In this document: positions 47,239-59,104 of the stretch, one piece after another
How positions within the stretch are numbered: position 1 is the stretch's first letter
Layout: every line of letters begins with the position of its first letter
NCBI RefSeq assembly: GCF_000004195.4
Contig: NC_030680.2
Coordinates: 153,897,320-153,961,319 of the forward strand
Origin: Xenopus tropicalis
Taxonomy: Eukaryota > Chordata > Amphibia > Anura > Pipidae
DNA: 64,000 nucleotides
Direction: 5' to 3'
Notes under the pieces: generated by a model
Database searches by the model: none
Told to the model about the DNA's origin: nothing
The model's input: the letters and a program-made list of their open reading frames with translations, nothing else
Made by a program: the position numbers and the translations under genes

Positions 47239-47614
47239 TAACCCCTTGGCCCTCTCCGCCCTCAGGACTCCTCTCCCACTGAATCCCATTGCCTCTCATT
47301 TGCACCCTAATGGGCTTCTGTCCTGTTTGTGTATCTGCTTTCCTAGGAAATGGGGGATTTAGAGGCAAATGCAGGAAAGTCTGGTTGGGCCAGAAAACAG
47401 GTTCTTTGTGTTACATGAGCTGCAGGGAGTTACAGTCCAGCTGTGCATTCTGGGAGAGTAGTCCAACATTTCAACAACATTGCAATTAGTGAAAACCCTA
47501 ATTCCTTGGCCTCAACCAAAGGGAATGAGATCAGGTATTGTCAGCAGCTCTGACAAGCTGGGGGGGGGGGGGGGGGGAGCGTGTGGGTCGGCTGGGAGGT
47601 CCCACCATAAGGGG
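47239..47614. other. Unique sequence, no gene seen
   Basis: Unique sequence with a long G run near 47561-47577. Nothing coding is seen. Confidence 0.55.
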
Positions 47615-47622
47615 CGGAGCAC

Positions 47623-47867
47623 CAGGGTCGGACTGGGCTGCCGGGACACCGGGAAAAATCCCAGTCCGACCTTTGCCGGCGCTCCCCCCTACTGACTGTT
47701 CCTCCCCTGACGCATTCAATTTATACGCGCTCGGGGAGGACGTCAGGCGGGGGCCCTTTGGGGGGGTTAGGGGGGCCCCTGGGGGGGTTAGGGGACGCGG
47801 CTGGGGCACCTGCAGGGCCCCTGGGGCGGAAGCCCCGGTGGGCCCTGCACCCCCCAGTCCGACCCTG
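47623..47867. mobile_element. hAT-type MITE, 245 bp, with 8-bp target duplication
   Basis: Perfect 15-bp terminal inverted repeats CAGGGTCGGACTGGG and CCCAGTCCGACCCTG. The octamer CGGAGCAC flanks both ends (47615-47622 and 47868-47875). CAGGG ends and an 8-bp duplication are the signature of the hAT superfamily. It is too short for a transposase, so non-autonomous. An internal CCCAGTCCGACC at 47670-47681 repeats the terminal motif and lets the first 60 bases fold back on themselves. Confidence 0.93.
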
Positions 47868-47969
47868 CGGAGCACATTAGGGTAAAGGAGTAAATCCAAG
47901 TCAAATCATTGGGAATCAATGAAAGTGCACCTTGGATTCAGACTCGAGTATAAATATATCAAGTTTATA

Positions 47970-49214
47970 GTGAGTATAGTGAGTTTATAGTGATTATATA
48001 GCAAGTATAGTGAGTATATAATGAGTATAGTGAGTTTATAGTGATTAAATAGTGAGTATATATTATGTATAGTGAGTATATAGTATGTAGATTGAGTATA
48101 TAGTGAGAAAAGTGAGTATATAGTGAAAATAGTAGGTATATAGTGAGAATAGTGAGTGTATAGTTACTGTATAGTGAGTGTATATAGTAAGTATATAGTG
48201 AGTATAGTGATAATATAGTGAATAAATAGTATATATATATATAGAGTATATAGCAAGAAAGTGAGTACATTGTTTATAGTAAGTATTTAGTGATTATAGT
48301 AAGTGTATAGTGAGAATAGTGAGTATATAGTGAATATATAGCGAGAATAGTGATTATGTAGTGAATATAGTTAGTATATTGTGAGTATATAGTGAGAATA
48401 GTGAGTATATAGAGAGTATAGTGATTATATAGTGAGTATATAGTAAATATAGTGAGTATAGTCAGTATATAGTGAGAATAGTGAGTATGTAGTGAGAATT
48501 TTGAGAATGTAGTGAGTATATAGTGAGAATGGTGAGTATATAGAGAGTATAGTGAATATATATAGTGAGTATAGTGATTACATAGTGAGTATATAGTGAG
48601 AATAGTGAGTATGTAGTGAACATAGTGAGTATATAGTGAGAATAGTGAGTATATAGAGAGTATAGTGATTATATAGTGAGTATATAGTAAATATAGTGAG
48701 TATATATTAAGTATATAGTGAGAATGGTGAGTATAGTAAGTATGTAGTGAGCATAGTGAGTGTATTGTGAGAATAGTGAGTATATAGAGAGTAAAGTTAG
48801 TATAGTGATTATATAGTGAATTTGGTGAGTATATAGTGAGAATAGTGAGAATATTGTAAGTATATGGTGAGTATAGTGAGTATATACAGAGTATAGTGAG
48901 TATATAGTGAATATAGTGAGTATATATTGAGAATAATGAGTGTATATAGTGGGAACAGTGGCAATAGTGAGTACATAGTGAGTAGTAAGTATCTAGTGAG
49001 TGTATAGTGAGAATGGTGAGTATATAGTGAGTATATAGCGAGAATAGTGAGTATAGTGAGAATAGTGAGTATATAGTGAGTATATAGCGAGAATAGTGAG
49101 AATAGTGAGTATATAGCGAGAATAGTGAGTATAGTGAGAATAGTGAGTATATAGCGAGAATAGTGAGTATAGTGAGAATATTGTAAGTATATGGTGAGTA
49201 TATAGTGAGTATAT
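47970..49214. repeat. AT-rich array, left arm (AGTGAGTATATAG)
   Basis: About 1.25 kb of short units such as GTATATAGTGAGAATAGTGA and AGTGAGTATAGTGATTATAT, irregular in length. It reads as the reverse complement of the array at 49391-50630. Open frames of Tyr/Thr/Leu/Ser are repeat artefacts. Confidence 0.95.
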
Positions 49215-49390
49215 CGCCTGTGTTCCCTACATCTAAGTACAGTAAGATGTAACTTTCAGGCCCCCCCCCCATTGAATAAATGTCAGGGTTCCAGTGCCCC
49301 CAGGCAGCACATTGAGTGCACAATGAATGCAGGCAGGAGGCAGGGAGGGTACAGGTTACACTCATCCTTTCTGGGGCCCCTCCTGTCACA
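49215..49390. other. Spacer between inverted AT-rich arrays
   Basis: 176 bp of unique, more GC-rich sequence with a C11 run at about 49260-49270. No gene is seen. Confidence 0.7.
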
Positions 49391-50630
49391 CCATACTCAC
49401 TATATGCACTATTCTCACTATATACTCACATTACTCACTATATACTCATTATACGCACTATTCTCACTATATACTCACTATACACTCACAATTCAAACTT
49501 TATACTCACTATTTTCACTATATACTCACTATACACTAACAATTCACACTTTATACTCAGTATACACTCACAATTCACACTTAATACTTATTATTTTCAC
49601 GATATACTCACTATACACTCACAATTCACACTTTATACTTACTATTTTCACGATATACTCACTATATACTCACTATTCTCCCTATATACTCACAATTCAT
49701 ACTTTATACTCACTATACTCGCTATTTTCACTATATACTCACTATTCTCACTATATACTCACTATACACTCACTATTCACCCTTTATACTCACTATTTTG
49801 ACTATATACGCACTATATTCACTATTCTCCCTATATACTCACAAATCACCTTTATACTCACTATATACTCACAATTTACACTATAGACTCACTATATACT
49901 CACAATTCACACTATATACTCAGTATACTCACTATATACCCACTATATACTCACTAGTCTCACTATATACTCACAATTCACACTATATACTCACTATTCT
50001 CCCTATATACTCACAATTCACACTTTATACTCACTATTCTCCCTATATACTCACAATTCACACTTTATACTCACTATTCTCACTATATACACTTTATACT
50101 CACTATGCTCACTATTTTCACTATATACTCACTATATTCACTATTCTCCCTATATACACTATTCTCCCTATATACTCACAATTCAAACTTTATACTCACT
50201 ATATACTCACAATTTACACTATATACTCACTATATACCCACTATTCTCACTATATACTCACTATATACTCACTATTCTCACTATATACTAACTATATACT
50301 CACTATATACTCACTATTCACACTATATACTTAATATACTCACTGTATACCCACTATTCTCACTATATACTAACTATATACTCACTATTCTCACAATATA
50401 CTTACTATACGCACTATTCTCACTATATACTCACTATACCCACTATATACATACTGTACTCACTATTCTCACTATACGCAATATTCTCACTATATAATCA
50501 CTATTCTCAATATATACTCACTAAACACTCACTATATACTCACTATACTAATTATATACTCACTATATACTCGCTACATACTTACTATACTCACTATATT
50601 CTCACTATACTCACTATATACTCACTAGTG
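49391..50630. repeat. AT-rich array, right arm (CTATATACTCACT)
   Basis: About 1.24 kb of units such as CACTATATACTCACTATTCT and CACAATTCACACTTTATACT, the inverse orientation of 47970-49214. The right arm has its own ATTCACACTTTATA variant, so the two arms have evolved separately after inversion. Confidence 0.95.
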
Positions 50631-50639
50631 TCTCTCACT

Positions 50640-50905
50640 CCTCAGTTACTGTCACTTTACACAGATACAGGAACTCCAATGAAATGCTAGTTACCCTGAC
50701 CTTATGTCTTAGCCCTCTCTTTTAGAATGTAAGCTCTTGTGAGCAGGGCCCTCCCCCTAGTGTCTCCAATCCTCATCCAAATGTAACTGCAAACCATTTG
50801 TGTGAATTGTCTGTATGTACATGTTAACTGTTATGTCTTTTGTACCCCTCTATTCTGTAAAGCGCTGTGTAAACTGACGGTGCTATATAAATAATAATAA
50901 TAACT
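50640..50905 (+). mobile_element. Retroposon-like 3' tail (SINE/LINE type)
   Basis: Contains GAATGTAAGCTCTTGTGAGCAG, GTAAAGCGCTGTGTAAACTG and GCTATATAAATAATAATAA, a 3' end style shared by L2/CR1-related elements and SINEs in frogs and fish (from memory). Both the 5' boundary and the family are uncertain. The TGTAAGCTC box recurs as the core of the 51-bp array at 63630-64000. Confidence 0.5.
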
Positions 50906-50949
50906 AGGAAGGGAAGTTTGAGAACAAACTTCATGTTGGGTTGAAAAAC

Positions 50950-53900
50950 ATGAAGTCACTGAATGGGCTCCGCCCACTTTCTCTGACCTTGGACCCACAG
51001 TTATACAGTAAAACCCACTGGGCAAAGTTTGGGGGCCCGGGTTTAATAGTGTCTGTATGGCAGCAACTTACATTTCCCCACTGAAAGTCAACGACATCTG
51101 ATTGGCGGTTGGTGGCTCCACCCCCTTTTTCTAACCTGGAACTGCAGTTACCCAGTGACTAACTCTGCGAAGTTTAGGGACCCTAGGATTAATAGTTAAA
51201 GAACAGCAGCAATTACACCAATAAAAGTCAATAGGTGAATTGTGATTGGTGGTTCCGCCCACTTTTTCTAACCTTGAGTGGAAGTCACCCAGTGACAAAC
51301 AGTGGGCACCCTGGCATAAATAGTGTGAGACTGGCAGCATTTTAAATTTAAACCAATAAAATTCAATGGATGAAATCTGATTGGCTGTTAGTGGCCCAAC
51401 CTACTTTTCCTATTTTTGAACCGCAGTCCCCCAGTGACCAACATTGCAAATTTTGGGGACTCAGGCATTCATTGTGAGGCTGACAGCATTTTACACTTCA
51501 CCATTGAAAGTAAATAGGTGAAATGTTATTGGCTGTTGGTGGCTCCGCCCACTTTTTTCTAACTTTCAACGGTAAATATCCTGTGAGTAACTCTGGAAAG
51601 TTTAACAACTCTGGAATTAATACTTAAATAATGGCATCAGTTTAAATATAAACCAGTGAAATCTAATGGGTGGAAATGGATTGGCTGTTGGTGGCTCCTC
51701 CCACTTGTTTGGGAACCCTGACATAAATAGTGTGAGCAAAGCAACATTTTAAATATAAACCAAAAAAATTCAATAGGTGAAGCCTGATTGGCTGTTGGTG
51801 GCTCCACCCACTTTTTAAAACCTAAAAATGCAGTCCCCTAGTGACCCTGGGGTTAATACTGTGAGAATGGCAGCAGGCTGAATTTCCCATTGAAAATCAA
51901 TAGGTAAAATCTGATTGGCTGTTGTTGGCTCCACCCACTTTTTCTAACTCTGAACTGCAGTTACCAGGTGACTAGCTCTGCAAAGTTTGGAGACCTTAGT
52001 ATTAATATTTAAAGAATGGCCGCAGTTTAAATTTAAACATTTGAAGTCTATAGGTGAAATCTAATTGGTTGTTGTTGGCCCCACCCACTTTTCTAAACTT
52101 GGAACATAGTCACCTAGTGACAAACTGTGCAACGTGTGGGGACCCTGACATTAAACATGTGAGAATGGCAGCAGTTAAAATGTTCCCACTGAAAACAATG
52201 AAAGAAATGTGATTGGCTTTTAGCGGCCCCGCCCACTTTTTCTAAAATTGGGTACAAAGTCACGCAGTGACTGACTGTGCAAAGTTTGCGAACTCTGGCA
52301 TCAAACCAATAAAATTCAATAGGTGAAATCTGATTGGCTGTTGGTGGCCCCGCCCACTTTTTCAAAACTAAAACTGTAGTCCTCTAGTGACCAACTGTGA
52401 AAAGTTTGGGGACCCTGGTGTTAATACTGTGAGAATGGCAGCAGGTTGAATTTCCCCATTTAGAGTCAATAGGTAAAATCTGATTGGCTGTTGGTGGCTC
52501 CACCCACTTACAAAAATACAAAAAACCTTAAATGCATAGTCACCCAGTGTCTGACTATGCAAAGTTTGGGAACCCCGGCAACAAACCAATAAAAATCAAT
52601 AGGTGAAATCTGATTGGTTGTTGGTGGCTCCACCCACTTACAAAAATACAAAAAACCTTAAATGCGTAGTCACCCAGTGTCTGACTATGCAAAGTTTGGG
52701 AACCCTGGCAACAAACCAATAAAAATCAATAGGTGAAATCTGATTGGTTGTTGGTGGCTCCGCCCACTTTTCAAAACTAAAACTGCAGTCCCCTAGTGAC
52801 CAACTGTGAAAAGTTTGGGGACCCCGGTGTTAATTCTGTGAGAATGGCAGCAGGTTGGATTTCCCCATTGAAAGTCAATAGGTAAACTCTGATTGGCTGT
52901 TGGTGGCTCCGCCCACTTTTTCTTACCTTGAATGCGTAGTCACCCAGTGACTGACTGTGCAAAGTTTGGAAAATCTGGCATCAAACCAATAAAAATCAGT
53001 AGGTGAAATCTAATTGGTTGTTGTTGGCCCCACACACTTTTCTAAACTTGGAACATAGTCACCCAGTGACAAACTGCAAAGTTTGGGGACCCTGACATTA
53101 AACATGTGAGAATGGCAGCAGTTAAAATTTTCCCACTGAAAACAATGAAAGAAATGTGATTGGCTGTTGGTGGCCCCGCCCACTTACAAATAAATAAATA
53201 AATAAATAAATCTTAAATGCGTAGTCACCCAGTGTCTGACTATGCAAAGTTTGGGAACCCTGGCAACAAACCAATAAAAATCAATAGGTGAAATCTGATT
53301 GGCTGTTGGTGGCTCCGCCCACTTTTCAAAACTAAAATTGCAGTCCTCTAGTGACCAACTGTGAATAGTTTAGGGACCCTGGTGTTAATACTGTGAGACT
53401 GGCAGCAGGTTGGATTTCCCCATTGAAAGTCAAAAGGTAAACTCTGATTGGCTGTTGGTGGCTCCGCCCACTTTTTCTTACCTTGAACCACAGTTACCTG
53501 GTGCCTAATTCTGCAAAGTTTGGGGCCCCGGCGTTATTACTGTGAGAATGGCAGCCGGTTGGATTTCTGCCAAGTCAATAGGTAAAATCTGATTGGCTGT
53601 TCACATCTCCGCCCACTTTTGGGCATCCAACAATAATCATATTTTTATTCAGGCTGAGCCCATGCCTCAAAGCTGTAAGTTTGGCAGCAGTTTCAATTTC
53701 CCCATAAAAGTCAATGGGTACAATATGATTGGCTGCTGTTGGCCCCTCCCACTTTGAATGCATAGTCACCCAGTGACTGACTGTGCAAAGTTTGGAAAAT
53801 CTGGCATCAAACCAATAAAAATCAATAGGTGAAATTTGATTGGCTGTTGGTGGCTCCACCCACTTTTCAAAACTTTAACTGCAGTCCCCTAGTGACCAAG

Positions 53901-54310
53901 TGTAAAAAGTTTGGGGACCCCGACGTTATTACTGTGAGACTGGCAGCAGGTTGAATTTCCGCCAAATCAATAGGTAAAATCTGATTGGCGGTTCACAGCT
54001 CCGCCCACTTTTGGGCATCCAATAATCATCATATTTTCATTCAGGCTGAGCCCATGACTGTGTGATTCAAGTTTGGGGGTGTGGCCTCAAAGCTGTAAGA
54101 TTGGCAGCAGTTTCAATTTCCCCATTAAAGTCAATCATTAAAATTTGATTGGCTGTTGTTGGCCCCTCCCACTTTGGGGTCATCCAACAAATGTTGCTGC
54201 TTCATTCGGGGTGACCCCATGATTATGTTATTCAAGTTTGGGGGGTGTAGCTTCAAAGCTGTAAGTGCGGCAGCAGTTTGAAAATCTTCCCTGTCAAAGT
54301 CAATGGGAAA
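50950..54310. repeat. Old diverged satellite, about 110-150-bp unit, some 23 copies
   Basis: The phrase GATTGGCTGTTGGTGGCTCC with GCCCACTTTT recurs about every 110-150 bp, joined by CCCAGTGACTGACTGTGC, AAAGTTTGGGGACCC and GTGAGAATGGCAGCAG words. Units are far more diverged than in the other arrays, so this array is older. Some neighbouring units are near-identical (52500-52745), a sign of later local duplication. A (AAAT) tract lies at about 53190-53212. Confidence 0.88.
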
Positions 54311-54580
54311 ATTGGGGGGTTCAGAGCGGCGCCACAGAAAGACGGGGGGAGCAATCGCTTAGAAAAGCACAAGCAGCCTGCTCCGCTATAGGGCAAAGAT
54401 GTGTGGGGAGTTTGGGTGCTGTACCCCTAAACCTGTAGGGGGAGTAGCGTTTAGACAATGGGGGGCGCTAAGAAGAAGAAGAAGAAGAAGCGGAAGAATC
54501 AGCTAAAGTGGAAGAACAGTCTGTGGGGGGGGTTTCAGCCCAACATAATAATAATAATAATAATAATAATAATAGTGTAG
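54311..54580. other. Unique stretch with AAG and AAT microsatellites
   Basis: (AAG)7 at about 54470-54490 and (AAT)10 at about 54545-54574. The sequence before them may be the unrepeated end of the element that founded the satellite at 50950-54310. No gene is seen. Confidence 0.55.
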
Positions 54581-55324
54581 TTATACACCATTGCCTATGG
54601 GACTGGTTAGATTAAACCTCTGGATATCAGAGCACTAAAGCACCGGCAGTTCTGCCCAAGTGTCTCAGCGGATCTGGTGGCAGTTAGTGCCAATGGCAGT
54701 AGCCCCGGGGGGGGGCAGAATGACTGACACAGACCTACAGAAACTCAAGGGGAAATATTCAGCCAAGTACAAACCTGCCCTCGGTGACTCACGGATCTTC
54801 CCTTGTTAGCTTGCCCCGCCCACTGCCATTACCCACGGATTTACTTTTCATCCTGGGGGGGTTGTTGGCTAAGGGTGGGGCAATTACCACAAATAACCAA
54901 CACTGTGAAACAGGAATTTCTGTGCTAATAGTGAGGCTTCTGGCTCAACTGAGAGTCAGCAACCGGAGGGTTAATAAGTGAATATCCAGGAAGCAGACAG
55001 AATGGCAGGGGGTGGGCAGGGGGGGGTCACTGACCCGGTGTCCGGGATTGGCTGAAGCTGCTGCTACTGGAAACCATCAACTCATTATTTTGGGTCAAGT
55101 TCCCTTTAATGTTCAGGAGATGAGCAAAGAGCCCTGATTGGCCGATTGCACAAGGCGTCGCTCTATCTCCGCTGATACAATGTTTCCTGTTTTTGTGTTT
55201 TTGGGAAACATCAATTTTCAAAGAAACTTTTATTTTTATTAAAATTTTATTGCTGACGGTCCCTAAAGTCACATGGTCTCTGGCTCAGCAGCTCCGCCGG
55301 GGGGGGGGGGGGGGGGTCGGATTT
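54581..55324. other. Unique sequence, no gene seen
   Basis: About 740 bp of unique sequence with a G18-type run at 55300-55316. Open frames of 65-81 codons show no family features. Confidence 0.55.
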
Positions 55325-56048
55325 ATATAGTGCCCCCCCACCAACACCCCAACACTATAGCCTGCTACTCGCCAGGGGCCCCCAGTGACTTGTGTGCAGC
55401 CCCTGAGTTATATAGAGCCCCCCACCAACACCCCAACACTATAACCTGCTACTCGCCAGGGGCCCCCAGTGACTTGTGTGCAGCCCCTGAGTTATATAGT
55501 GCCCCCCCACCAACACCCCAACACTATAACCTGCTACTCGCCAGGGGCCCCCAGTGACTTGTGTGCAGCCCCTGAGTTATATAGTGCCCCCCCACCAACA
55601 CCCCAACACTATAGCCTGCTACTCGCCTCGGGCCCCCCAGTGACTTGTGTGCAGCCCCTGAGTTATATAGTGCCCCCCCCACCAACACCCCAACACTATA
55701 GCCTGCTACTCGCCTCGGGCCCCCCAGTGACTTGTGTGCAGCCCCTGAGTTATATAGTGCCCCCCCCACCAACACCCCAACACTATAGCCTGCTACTCGC
55801 CAGGGGCCCCCAGTGACTTGTGTGCAGCCCCTGAGTTATATAGTGCCCCCCACCAACACCCCAACCACTATAGCCTGCTACTCGCCAGGGGCCCCCAGTG
55901 ACTTGGTGTGCAGCCCCTGAGTTATATAGTGCCCCCCCACCAACACCCCAACACTATAACCTGCTACGCGCCTCGGGCCCCCCAGTGACTTGTGTGCAGC
56001 CCCTGAGTTATATAGAGCCCCCCCACCAACACCCCAACACTATAGCCT
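55325..56048. repeat. 86-bp tandem repeat, about 8 copies
   Basis: Units contain CACCAACACCCCAACACTAT, CTGCTACTCGCCAGGGGCCC and GTGACTTGTGTGCAGCCCCT with GAGTTATATAG. The CCTCGGGCCCC variant marks adjacent units. Confidence 0.95.
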
Positions 56049-58786
56049 GTGGGGCACACAGGTTATGCAGCAGATTGGGGGGGCACACACAAGTTATGCA
56101 GCAGATTGGGGGGCACACAGGTTATGCAGCAGATTGGGGGGGCACACACAAGTTATGCAGCAGATTGGGGGGCACACAGGTTATGCAGCAGATTGGGGGG
56201 GGCACACACCAGCGGTTATGCAGCACATTGGGGGGGCACACAGGTTATGCAGCACATTGGGGGGCACACAGGTTATGCAGCAGATTGGGGGGGCACACAC
56301 AGGTTAATGCAGCAGATTGCGGGGGGGCACACACAGGTTATGCAGCAGATTGGGGGGGCACACAGGTTATGCCAGCACATTGGGGGGGCACACAGGTTAT
56401 GCAGCAGATTGGGGGGGCACACAGGTTATGCAGCAGATGGGGGGGCACACACAGGTTATGCAGCAGATTGGGGGGCCACAGGTATGCAGCAGATTGGGGG
56501 CACACAGGTTATGCAGCAGAATTGGGGGGGGCACCACAGGTTATGCAGCAGATTGGGGGGGCACACACAGGTTATGCAGCAGATTGGGGGGGCCACACAA
56601 GGTTATGCAGCAGATTGGGGGGGCACACACAGGTTATGCAGCAGATTGGGGGGCAAACAGGTTATGCAGCAGATTGGGGGGGCACACACAGGTTAGGCAG
56701 CACATTGGGGGGGCAACACACAGGTTATGCAGCAGATTGGGGGGGGCACACACAGTTATGCAGCAGATTGGGGGGCACAACCAGGTTATGCAGCAGATTG
56801 GGGGGGCACACACAGGTTATGCAGCAGATTGGGGGGGCACACACAGGTTATGCAGCAGATTGGGGGGCACACACAGGTTATGCAGCAGATTGGGGGGGCA
56901 CACACAGGTTATGCAGCACATTGGGGGGCACACACACAGGTTATGCAGCACATGGGGGGCACACACAGGTTATGCAGCAGATTGGGGGGGCACACAGGTT
57001 ATGCAGCAGATTGGGGGGCCACCACAACAGGTTATGCAGCAGATTGGGGGGGCACACACAGGTTATGCAGCAGATTGGGGGGGCACACACAGGTTATGCA
57101 GCACATTGGGGGGGCACACACAGGTTATGCAGCACATTGGAGGGGCACACACAGGTTATGCAGCAGATTGGGGGGCACACACAGGTTATGCAGCACATTG
57201 GGGGGCACACACAGGTTATGCAGCAGATTGGGGGGGCACACACAGGTTATGCAGCACATTGGGGGGGCACACACAGTTATGCAGCAGATTGGGGGGGCCG
57301 TTTATGCAGCAATGGGGGGCACACAGGTTATGCAGCAGATTGGGGGGGGCACACACAGGTTATGCAGCAGATTGGGGGGCACACACAGGTTATGCAGCAG
57401 ATTGGGGGGGCACACCAGGTTATGCAGCAGATTGGGGGGGCACAACACAGGTTATGCAGCAGATTGGGGGGGGCACACACAGGTTATGCAGCACATTGGG
57501 GGGGCACACACAGGTTATGCAGCACATTGGGGGGGCACACACAGGTTATGCAGCAATTGGGGGGCACACACAGGTTAATGCAGCACATTGGGGGGGCACA
57601 CACCAGGTTATGCAGCACATTGGGGGGCACACACAGGTTATGCAGCAGATTGGGGGGGGGCACACACAGGTTATGCCAGCAGATTGGGGGGGGCACACAC
57701 AGGTTATGCAGCACATTGGGGGGGCACCACAGGTTATGCAGCAGATTGGGGGGGCACACAGGTTATGCAGCAATTGGGGGGGCACACAGGTTATGCAGCA
57801 GATTGGGGGGGCACACAGGTTATGCAGCAGATTGGGGGGGCACACACAGGTTATGCAGCAGATTGGGGGGGCACACACAAGTTATGCAGCACATTGGGGG
57901 GGCACACAGGTTATGCAGCACATTTGGGGGGGCACACACAAGTTATGCCAGCACATTGGGGGGCACACACAGGTTATGCAGCAGATTGGGGGGGCACACA
58001 CAGGTTATGCAGCAGATTGGGGGGGCACACAAGTTATGCAGCACATTGGGGGGCACACACAAGTTATGCAGCACATTGGGGGGCCACACACAGGTTATGC
58101 AGCACATTGGGGGGCACACCACAGGTTATGCAGCACATTGGGGGGGCACACACAGGTTATGCAGCACATTGGGGGGGCACACACAAGTTATGCAGGCACA
58201 TTGGGGGGCACACACAAGTTATGCAGCACATTGGGGGGCACACACAGTTATGCAGCACATTGGGGGGGCACACACAGGTTATGCAGCACATTGGGGGGGC
58301 ACACACAGGTTATGCAGCACATTGGGGGGCACACACAGGTTATGCAGCACATTGGGGGGCACACACAGGTTATGCAGCATTGGGGGGCACACACAGGTTG
58401 CAGCACATTGGGGGCACACACAGGTTATGCAGCACATTGGGGGGGCACACACAGGTTATGCAGCACATTGGGGGGCACACACAGGTTATGCAGCAGATTG
58501 GGGGGGCACACACAGGTTATGCAGCACATTGGGGGGCACACAAGTTATGCAGCACATTGGGGGGCACACACAGATTATGCAGCACATTGGGGGGGCACAC
58601 ACAGGTTATGCAGCACATTGGGGGGCACACACAGGTTATGCAGCAGATTGGGGGGGCACACACAGGTTATGCAGCACATTGGGGGGCACACACAGGTTAT
58701 GCAGCACATTGGGGGGCACACACAGGTTATGCAGCACATTGGGGGGCACACACAGGTTATGCAGCACATTGGGGGGCACACACACT
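56049..58786. repeat. 30-bp minisatellite, about 91 copies
   Basis: Units contain GGTTATGCAGCAGATTGGGG and GGCACACACA; the CACATTGG variant dominates the right part. Indels are dense up to about 58240. The period of 30 produces frames of up to about 1000 codons (repeat HTQVMQQIGG), which are not genes. Confidence 0.96.
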
Positions 58787-59104
58787 ACCCTACTTGCCCC
58801 CGCCTGTTGCTCCTGCCCAGCTGCACAGGTAACTGCCCTTAGCACTGAGCTGCTGCAGACTAAGACACACCCCCCATTACTGACCCCTCCCTGCCTGAGA
58901 GCGGGGGGCGGGGCAACACACGGGAACTGCAGGTTGGGAATAATGAGAGAAACAGTCAGTTCTCCATCTGAGCAGCTGAGACTCAGGTCTGTCCTTTATT
59001 CTTATTTATTTGTATTGGGGGGGGGGGTGAGCCTGCAGCACTGATCTACTAACTGCCCCCTCAATCTGCCCCCCCACCTGCCTCACTCAAACCCTTCTGC
59101 CTCT
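58787..59104. other. Unique sequence, no gene seen
   Basis: About 320 bp of unique sequence with a G10 run. It shows no supported exon. Confidence 0.55.

Noticed and set aside
47965..50497. Tyr/Thr/Leu/Ser-rich membrane-like proteins
   Set aside because: Translation of the AT-rich inverted arrays.
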